From Lactobacillus sp. (GTDB taxonomy: Bacteria; Bacillota; Bacilli; Lactobacillales; Lactobacillaceae), in assembly GCA_022651245.1 (NCBI GenBank), contig JALCQM010000018.1, positions 1 through 54,796 of the forward strand: a DNA stretch of 54,796 nt. Reading direction: 5' to 3'. The position numbers were made by a program, and so were the translations under genes. The notes under the pieces were generated by a model. The model was not told the origin of the DNA. It made no database searches and saw only the letters and a list, made by a program, of their open reading frames with translations. This document shows positions 49,716 through 54,796 of this stretch, one piece after another. Every line of letters starts with the position of its first letter. Positions within the stretch are counted from its first letter, which is position 1.

Positions 49716-49775
49716 AGTATACCGGACAGTGAGCCAAATGACTGTCCAAAGCGTTGGACATATTTCCCGGGCAAT
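49716..49775. promoter_or_regulatory. Overlapping inverted repeats between xre and yxeA-like genes
   Basis: GGACAGT (49724-49730) pairs with ACTGTCC (49741-49747), and TGTCCAA (49743-49749) pairs with TTGGACA (49754-49760), sharing an arm. A minus-strand TATACT (49716-49721) precedes xre. A near copy of the ATTTCCCGGGAAAT palindrome lies at 49762-49775. This looks like an operator region. Confidence 0.55.
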
Positions 49776-49865
49776 AATTCCGGCGCTAGACCGAGATGAA
49801 TTCCACCGTTAGCGCCATGACGACAATCAATGCGCCATGGGAGAATAGGTCGTGGAGGAATGAAG

Positions 49866-50246
49866 ATGAAAAAAATTATTGGCTTTTTGCTGGGCGTCAG
49901 CGTAGTGGTTATTGGTGGCTGCTTTGCGGCGAAGATCGCGACAGCGAATTCCGCAAGTGAAATGGCAAGTCTGGTTGACGCTGTGAACCCATTAGTGCCC
50001 GCGAAGACGATTTATGTGAAGACAACGACACCACAGCAAGTTGACGCACACGGGACGGCGCTGTACCAGCAGATGGCGGTGCAGTCTAACGGCCATCAAC
50101 GACCGATCGCGTATACGGGGATGCACGTACTGAAGCCAGGGCACTACCTGGCCCTTAAGGCGAAAGGCGCGTATGTGCAGACGTACACGGAGGTGGAAAA
50201 GCGACAGTTACCAACGCCAGTCTTGAATGTGATCGATCGGCACTAA
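49866..50246 (+). CDS. YxeA-family (DUF1093) small exported protein
   Basis: The 126-residue protein has an N-terminal hydrophobic segment (MKKIIGFLLGVSVVVIGGCF) with a Cys that is not in a good lipobox. A beta-rich body follows with TIYVKTTTPQQVDAHG, YTGMHVLKPGHYLALKAKG and VQTYTEVEKRQLPTPVL, the pattern of YxeA/DUF1093 proteins. The function is unknown. The start at 49866 follows GGAGG by seven bases; a nearby ATG at 49860 is possible. It is divergent from the XRE gene and followed by the palindrome at 50252. Confidence 0.82.
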   Translation: MKKIIGFLLGVSVVVIGGCFAAKIATANSASEMASLVDAVNPLVPAKTIYVKTTTPQQVDAHGTALYQQMAVQSNGHQRPIAYTGMHVLKPGHYLALKAKGAYVQTYTEVEKRQLPTPVLNVIDRH

Positions 50247-50251
50247 AAATG

Positions 50252-50265
50252 ATTTCCCGGGAAAT
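50252..50265. repeat. 14-bp palindrome ATTTCCCGGGAAAT, second copy
   Basis: Identical to the copy at 30920-30933; it lies between the YxeA-like gene and the tRNA promoter. Confidence 0.6.
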
Positions 50266-50277
50266 ATCAAAAAATGA

Positions 50278-50307
50278 TTGCGTCAGTTAGCGGTCTCGTG
50301 CTATACT
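50278..50307 (+). promoter_or_regulatory. Promoter of the second tRNA-Lys
   Basis: TTGCGT and TATACT with an 18-bp spacer, in a context similar to the first copy. Confidence 0.7.
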
Positions 50308-50336
50308 TCTAGAGTTGTCAAAAGGCAATGCAGTAT

Positions 50337-50409
50337 GGGTGGTTAGCTCAGCTGGCAGAGCAACGGACTCTTAATCCGTGGGTCCAGGGTTCGATCCCCT
50401 GACCACCCA
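50337..50409 (+). tRNA. tRNA-Lys (anticodon CTT), copy 2
   Basis: Identical over all 73 bases to the gene at 43751-43823. No CCA is encoded. Confidence 0.97.
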
Positions 50410-50422
50410 TCAAAGGTTTACC

Positions 50423-50468
50423 AAATAGGTGTTGATCGTCGATAAAGCGGCGATCAACACCTATTTTT
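50423..50468. terminator. Terminator of tRNA-Lys copy 2 and of the GT8 gene
   Basis: AAATAGGTGTTGATCG pairs with CGATCAACACCTATTT, with a T-run on the plus strand and an A/T-rich flank on the other side. It touches the stop of the converging gene. Confidence 0.88.
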
Positions 50469-51283
50469 TAATGGTTAAATAATATCTGTGCCTTGCGTTG
50501 ATACAAGAGGTAAAGGGCGGTGAAACGCGTGTCATGGCCGGGTAGCCAAGGTTTGGCTTGGCCGCAAAAATGCAGGACACGGGTGTGGGCTAAGACCCAC
50601 TGAAGGTCGTAGCGGCCGCGGCTGCGGGTCAAATAGCCCAGGTATTTTCGGGCGTCGTAGTTCCAGTGCATCTCGTTAAGCCGTAGCGTTTGCTGACCGT
50701 ATAGCAGGTTCAGCAAGTCTTGATCTGGCAACAGTAACTGGCGTTCATAACGGATCAAAGCGGCGTTCAGTGCCTCTTGCGTGATCACTTGGCGAGCTAA
50801 GGCGACGTTGATCACGAGCACACCAGAGTTATAGTAGGCATGGTCTTGGTTCAGCCGCAAGCGGTTGATGTCAGTCGCGATGGTCGTCAGCCCGGTGTGC
50901 GCCGCCGCTGCAAAAAGGTGCTCGTGTAACGGCTTTCGCCACAATGCGGACAAGGGGCGTAGGACCAACGTATCTGGATCAAGATAGAGCACCTTTTTGA
51001 CGGTTGCTGGTAAGAGGTCGCCACACAGCAAGCGGAAGTACATCTCTTGCGGGTAACGTTTGGTTGTTTTGGGGGTGGTGAACCGGTCTGCTGGTACGCG
51101 GATCGCCGTACACTGCCAGCCCCACTGCTGGGTTGTGGTCGTCAGTGTGGCGACTTGTGCAGCGGTCAATTGTTGGTGTAGCACCCAGAGATGGTACGGG
51201 GCCGGATCGTTGTCGTGCAGGGAAGTGAGCATGGTTTCAAGCGGTTGCAGGTAGTTTTGGTCGATCGTGACGAGTAAGTCCAT
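50468..51283 (-). CDS. Glycosyltransferase family 8 protein
   Basis: The 271-residue protein starts MDLLVTIDQNYLQPLETMLTS and has the metal-binding DxD in VLYLDPDTLVL, NSGVLVINV and LPDQDLLNLLY, all hallmarks of GT8 (retaining galactosyl- or glucosyltransferases). It likely adds a hexose to a cell-wall glycan, teichoic acid or surface protein; donor and acceptor are unknown. GGGGGATC precedes the ATG. It is monocistronic and convergent with the tRNA. The nearby Ser/Thr-containing adhesin is a conceivable acceptor, as speculation only. Confidence 0.92.
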   Translation of the reverse strand: MDLLVTIDQNYLQPLETMLTSLHDNDPAPYHLWVLHQQLTAAQVATLTTTTQQWGWQCTAIRVPADRFTTPKTTKRYPQEMYFRLLCGDLLPATVKKVLYLDPDTLVLRPLSALWRKPLHEHLFAAAAHTGLTTIATDINRLRLNQDHAYYNSGVLVINVALARQVITQEALNAALIRYERQLLLPDQDLLNLLYGQQTLRLNEMHWNYDARKYLGYLTRSRGRYDLQWVLAHTRVLHFCGQAKPWLPGHDTRFTALYLLYQRKAQILFNH

Positions 51284-51371
51284 AGGAGATCCCCCTTATT
51301 GCCTTTTATTGTAGCGCATCTAGATAGGGCACGCGGTATAATGGGAGGTAAACGGGAGGATATTAACTGTT

Positions 51372-51947
51372 ATGCCGACACCGAACACCAAGCAAGCGCT
51401 GGCAACAGCCTTGACGCGATTAATGCAAACGACCAGCCTTGATCACATCACCATCGATAAACTTGCTGAAGCGGCACATATCAGCCGGAATACGTTCTAT
51501 TACCATTTCGACGATATTCATTCGCTGCTGACCTGGGTGTACGACCGTGACGTGGTGATGGCATTGAAGCAGCGCAGCGATATTCAACACTGGCAGGAAG
51601 CCTATCAGCTGATGCTAGCCTATATTGCCGCTAACCAGCAACTGTGCTTGAACACGTTCCATTCGCTTAGTCGAGACGTTTTGGATGACCTCTTGTATCG
51701 CCATGCCGCGGAGATGGTCGACATGGTGGTTACGAGTATCGACGCGGACACACCGCCACGGGTGCGTGCGGCGATCACCGATTTCTATGGCTGGGCGATT
51801 GCTGCGCAAGTGACGCAGTGGCTGGCGTCAGATCTAGCGGAGTCGCAAGAGTCGATGGTGCGCAAGGCTGAATTGATGATGGATGGCACGCTGGCGCATA
51901 TCATTACTCGCGGCAAAGCGGACCCATATTTTGGCCAGCTCGAGTGA
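51372..51947 (+). CDS. TetR-family regulator near oleate hydratase
   Basis: The 191-residue protein has an N-terminal HTH (LDHITIDKLAEAAHISRNTFYYHFDDIHSLLTWVYD, about 24-58) and a C-terminal domain resembling the TetR_C group found with DhaS-like regulators. It lies 100 bases upstream of a small peptide and oleate hydratase, all in the same direction. Inverted repeats TTGAC-CAAT-GTCAA and TGTCA/TGACA at about 51980-52005 are candidate operators. A role as a fatty-acid-responsive repressor of ohyA is inference. Its terminator overlaps its stop codon. Confidence 0.88.
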   Translation: MPTPNTKQALATALTRLMQTTSLDHITIDKLAEAAHISRNTFYYHFDDIHSLLTWVYDRDVVMALKQRSDIQHWQEAYQLMLAYIAANQQLCLNTFHSLSRDVLDDLLYRHAAEMVDMVVTSIDADTPPRVRAAITDFYGWAIAAQVTQWLASDLAESQESMVRKAELMMDGTLAHIITRGKADPYFGQLE

Positions 51948-51963
51948 GACTCGGGCTTTTTTT
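51937..51963 (+). terminator. Terminator overlapping the end of the TetR gene
   Basis: AGCTCGAGT-GAG-ACTCGGGCT followed by seven T; the stop codon lies inside the loop region. Confidence 0.85.
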
Positions 51964-52046
51964 GGACAAAAAAAGTGGATTGACCAATGTCAAGTTCAGC
52001 TGACAGCGGTACCATGAAGATGAACCTCATGAAAGGAATGATGATA

Positions 52047-52172
52047 ATGAAGAAATTCCTAGCATTCACAACAGTTGCGATCGGGATCGCCGCGGTGGCA
52101 GGTTATTATACCGCCAAGAAAATGGAATTGTTCGTTACGGATGAACACGACTACGACGACTTCGAAGCGTAA
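52047..52172 (+). CDS. 41-residue membrane-associated peptide upstream of oleate hydratase
   Basis: The family is not recognised. MKKFLAFTTVAIGIAAVAGY is one hydrophobic helix after two Lys, followed by YTAKKMELFVTDEHDYDDFEA, an acidic C-terminal tail. AAAGGA lies nine bases before the chosen ATG; ATGs at 52038 and 52041 are alternatives. It is 45 bases upstream of ohyA, in the same direction and past the tetR terminator, so the two probably share a transcript. A single-helix anchor or sensor of membrane state would suit the neighbour; this is inference. Confidence 0.7.
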   Translation: MKKFLAFTTVAIGIAAVAGYYTAKKMELFVTDEHDYDDFEA

Positions 52173-52217
52173 GCGCTAACTGAAACGTCACCAACAAGTG
52201 TTAATGGAGGGATGTAC

Positions 52218-53912
52218 ATGATCAAACAAAAAGCTGTAATGATCGGGGCTGGTTTGGCCAACATGGCCGCAGCAGTGTATCTGATCCAAGAAGGACATTG
52301 GGACGGCTCAGCGATCACCTTCTATTCGATCGATAATCACGGCTCTAACGATGGTGCTGTGACCGCAGAGACGACTGACGAGTATTGGAACCAGAACCAC
52401 CCGATGGAAAATAGCCTCGGCTATGTTGCCCGCGGTGGCCGGATGTTGAACTACCGGACTTACGTCGATTTGATGGATCTGTTGAGTCGCATCCCATCAG
52501 CGACAGAGCCGAACATGACAGCGGCCGAGGATACCTATGATTTCGACGCGAAGCACCGGACTTTCGACAAAGCGCGGTTGCTGCAAGGTGGCAAAGGAAT
52601 CCTTGAGGCTGGCAAATTGGGTCTGGACAACAAGGACCGAATGTTGCTGACGAAGCTGGTCATGATGCCAGATAGCCAGGAAGAAACGCTCGATAATGTC
52701 TCGATTGCGGATTACTTTAAGGAATCCCCGCACATGTTCCAAACCAATTTCTGGTACATGTGGGAAACCACATTTGCCTTTCGGACGCAGAGTTCTGCGC
52801 AGGAATTGCGGCGGTACATGCACATGATGATCTATGAATTCACGCAGATCGAACACCTCGTCGGGGTCAACCGGACGCGTTATAACCAGTTTGAAAGTAT
52901 CATGTTGCCGCTGATTAACTACCTTAAGGAACAGCACGTTAATATCATTTTGAACAAGCGGGTTACCGGGATGACCTTCAAAGACACCACCATGGGCGAC
53001 GAAATCACCGTCACCGGGTTGACGATGGTCGATACGCAAACCGATGAAGAAGAGCACGTTGAGATTCCAGAGGATACAGCGGTTATCTTCACCAACGGCT
53101 CGATCACTGATTCGGCCACCCAAGGGGACATGGATCATGCTGCGCCGGAAAACACCGATTATGGTGCTGCTGCAGGCTTGTGGAAGCAGGTCGCCGGCCA
53201 GTTCTATAACTTGGGGAATCCAGACAAGTTCTTCGCAGATCGTGATGCCTCGGAGTGGGTTTCCTTCACCCTGACATCCAAAGATCATCTACTGCTCAAC
53301 GAAATCGCGCGCATCACCACCCAGGTGCCAGGGAACGCATTGAATTCGTTCTTGTCGACGCAGGCGATCACGCCGCTGGGTCAACAAGACATTAACATGT
53401 CGATCGTGGTTCATCATCAGCCACACTTCACCACGCAGAAGCCGAATGAGACGGTTTTGTGGGGCTACTTCTTGTACCCACGCCGGCGTGGCGAATTCGT
53501 CGACAAGCCGTATATCAAAATGACTGGCCGCGAAATGGCGGAAGAGTTGATCGGTCAGCTGTCTAAGGTTGACCCAGGGCCAGTCAACATCATGACCAAA
53601 AAAGACGCGATTATGGCTGCGATCATCAACAATGTTCCCGTCTACATGCCATACGCTTCCGCGCTGTTTAACAACCGTGCTAAGGCAGACCGGCCGAAGG
53701 TGATCCCAGCGCATGCGACGAACCTCGCCTTCACAGGGGAATTCGTCGAACAGCCATTCCAGATGATCTTCACCGAGCAATCAGCCGTCCGTTCCGGCGA
53801 AATTGCCGCCTATCATTTTGCCGGCATTCCAATGAGTAAGTTAGTGAAAACGCCACGTTACGATAAAGACCTCAAGACGCTGGCGAAGGCGACCAAGAAG
53901 ATGTTCTCATAA
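52218..53912 (+). CDS. ohyA: Oleate hydratase (FAD-dependent)
   Basis: The 564-residue protein has the FAD-binding segment AVMIGAGLANMAAAVYL, LGYVARGGRMLNYRTYVDL and FRTQSSAQELRRYMHMMIYE, which are characteristic of oleate hydratase (myosin-cross-reactive antigen family). It adds water to the cis-9 double bond of unsaturated fatty acids to give 10-hydroxy products, a detoxification and lipid-modifying reaction at the membrane face. GGAGG is seven bases before the ATG at 52218; an ATG at 52212 is too close. It is the last gene before a strong terminator. TetR and a small peptide lie upstream. Confidence 0.97.
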   Translation: MIKQKAVMIGAGLANMAAAVYLIQEGHWDGSAITFYSIDNHGSNDGAVTAETTDEYWNQNHPMENSLGYVARGGRMLNYRTYVDLMDLLSRIPSATEPNMTAAEDTYDFDAKHRTFDKARLLQGGKGILEAGKLGLDNKDRMLLTKLVMMPDSQEETLDNVSIADYFKESPHMFQTNFWYMWETTFAFRTQSSAQELRRYMHMMIYEFTQIEHLVGVNRTRYNQFESIMLPLINYLKEQHVNIILNKRVTGMTFKDTTMGDEITVTGLTMVDTQTDEEEHVEIPEDTAVIFTNGSITDSATQGDMDHAAPENTDYGAAAGLWKQVAGQFYNLGNPDKFFADRDASEWVSFTLTSKDHLLLNEIARITTQVPGNALNSFLSTQAITPLGQQDINMSIVVHHQPHFTTQKPNETVLWGYFLYPRRRGEFVDKPYIKMTGREMAEELIGQLSKVDPGPVNIMTKKDAIMAAIINNVPVYMPYASALFNNRAKADRPKVIPAHATNLAFTGEFVEQPFQMIFTEQSAVRSGEIAAYHFAGIPMSKLVKTPRYDKDLKTLAKATKKMFS

Positions 53913-53920
53913 ACAAATTA

Positions 53921-53954
53921 GACCCGACGCTTTGGGGAGCGCCGGGTCTTTTTT
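53921..53954 (+). terminator. Terminator of ohyA
   Basis: GACCCG-A-CGCT pairs with AGCG-C-CGGGTC and is followed by six T. Confidence 0.9.
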
Positions 53955-53967
53955 GAATTCAAATTTG

Positions 53968-54600
53968 TTAGAGTTGTTGATCCCAAAGTTTAACGCTGTA
54001 ATTTTCGCCGTCATAAGTGACCATCTTGGTTAGTGCCGCATTATGCATCAATTTTTGCTGACGAAGTACCGAAATAGGACGGTGCATGAGCCTGTTAAAG
54101 AGCGCTAAAAATACGAGCCCATGGGCAACAACAAGGACTTTACCGCTTGGTTGTCGCTGGAATATATCCTGAATGGTGTGTTGGGACCGCGTTGCGACTG
54201 CTTGATAAGTTTCGCTGCCAATTATCGTTGCATAGTTCGCGTCAAATTGGTCAGGATGGTGATAATAATAGTACAGAATATTTGCGTCACGGGCTTCAAC
54301 ATCCGTCTCGGGCCGACCGTCCCAGCGACCTAGATCCATTTCGACGAGACCTTGGGACAGTATAATGGGTGTCGTAGTGGCAAAATCATTCTGTGCCAGG
54401 ATTATTTTTGCTGTGGTTTTTGCCCTGGGCATACAAGAGGCAAAACATTTGTTGAAAGCAGTATGGCGCATTTTGACGCCAAGATATTCAGCAGCGGCTC
54501 TGCCTCGTGATGTTAATGGCGTATCATTGCGACCGCCATTGAAGGCATTTTGCTGATTGAGCTGAGTTTCTCCATGGCGGACAAAGTAGAACTCGGTCAT
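53968..54600 (-). CDS. Histidine phosphatase family protein
   Basis: The 210-residue protein has the RHG motif FYFVRHGETQLN at the N-terminus, the PRAKTTAKI segment with a conserved Arg, GLVEMDLGRWDGR with the Glu donor, and the second catalytic His in VVAHGLVF. It belongs to the phosphoglycerate-mutase-like histidine phosphatases and probably dephosphorylates a small sugar phosphate or similar substrate. GAGGAG precedes the ATG. It follows the KDGP aldolase gene by 17 bases and is likely co-transcribed with it. Confidence 0.9.
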   Translation of the reverse strand: MTEFYFVRHGETQLNQQNAFNGGRNDTPLTSRGRAAAEYLGVKMRHTAFNKCFASCMPRAKTTAKIILAQNDFATTTPIILSQGLVEMDLGRWDGRPETDVEARDANILYYYYHHPDQFDANYATIIGSETYQAVATRSQHTIQDIFQRQPSGKVLVVAHGLVFLALFNRLMHRPISVLRQQKLMHNAALTKMVTYDGENYSVKLWDQQL

Positions 54601-54617
54601 CTGAATAACTCCTCAGA

Positions 54618-54796
54618 CTATCGGGCGTCTACTAAGCGCTTGGTGATCGCCCACAGTTGCGCCACATCATCAGGCCGGGTCAACCCGGTGGCCTTATCGA
54701 TGATCGAGCTGTAAACATGGGGGATGATGTGCTTAACCCCGGCATCCAAGGCGATTTGCAGGATCTCTTCGAAGTTTGCCAAGTCGATGCCGCCAG
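54618..54796 (-). CDS. KDGP-type aldolase (DgaF-like), C-terminal fragment
   Basis: Only the last 58 residues are in the window. GGIDLANFEEILQIALDAG followed by IIPHVYSSIIDKATGLTRP and the final KRLVDAR match the C-terminus of the 2-dehydro-3-deoxy-phosphogluconate aldolase family used in glucosaminate and related sugar-acid pathways. The rest, including the catalytic Lys, lies outside. It is the upstream member of an operon with the histidine phosphatase. Confidence 0.8.
   Translation of the reverse strand, partial: GGIDLANFEEILQIALDAGVKHIIPHVYSSIIDKATGLTRPDDVAQLWAITKRLVDAR

Noticed and set aside
43751..50409. tRNA copies as phage attachment sites
   Set aside because: Complete tRNA genes plus promoters are duplicated and there is no integrase or phage gene between them.
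52497..53288. 263-residue minus-strand frame
   Set aside because: Antisense shadow of oleate hydratase without ribosome site.

Overview
The window is a chromosomal replication-origin region of a Gram-positive bacterium, most likely a member of the Lactobacillaceae from one of the GC-richer branches (Lacticaseibacillus or Schleiferilactobacillus-like; the genus is inference). This rests on the order gyrA-gyrB-recF-yaaA-(insert)-dnaN-dnaA on the minus strand facing rpmH-rnpA-yidC-jag-mnmE-mnmG on the plus strand, on DnaA boxes around dnaA, on AGGAGG-type ribosome sites, and on lactobacillus-style accessory genes: mannitol PTS, oleate hydratase, a long LPXTG adhesin and a TPP-riboswitch thiamine salvage operon. 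Most housekeeping genes point away from the origin at about 24.2-26.2 kb.

Left arm (1-12 kb): a truncated tnpB enters from the edge. Next is thiM-thiD-cytX behind a TPP riboswitch, a DUF2974 lipase-like gene, a parS-like site, a reductase-merR operon with its own MerR operator, a TSUP exporter, a TetR regulator, dps, and a galR-galE pair. Then comes a membrane-anchored hypothetical gene and a gene-free stretch with a promoter-RNA-terminator unit.

Origin block (12.4-33 kb): rpsF-ssb-rpsR behind an S6:S18 leader, mgtC, gyrA, a 0.5 kb array of degenerate ~122 bp repeats, gyrB, recF, yaaA, a secreted protein inserted between yaaA and dnaN, dnaN, the unwinding region, dnaA, the upstream DnaA-box cluster, and rpmH to mnmG. 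A second small promoter-terminator unit precedes mnmE. No noc, parA, parB or rsmG follows mnmG inside the window.

Right arm (33-54.8 kb): a two-gene small-protein operon lies downstream of a promoter carrying a LexA-type box. It is followed by nagB with tandem NagR-type operators, and mtlA-mtlR-mtlF-mtlD for mannitol uptake and oxidation. Beyond a large foldback element lie a hydrolase/tyrosine phosphatase pair, prs, and a segment bracketed by two identical tRNA-Lys(CTT) genes that carries an antigen I/II-like surface protein. The window ends with a GT8 glycosyltransferase, a TetR-small peptide-oleate hydratase cluster, a histidine phosphatase, and the end of a KDGP aldolase gene.

The most notable non-coding signals are the LexA-box promoter with a folded transcript (33.5-33.7 kb), the multi-arm foldback (40.5-40.7 kb), the gyrB-gyrA repeats with compensatory palindromes (17.6-18.2 kb), and two short promoter-hairpin-terminator units (12.3 and 29.4 kb).
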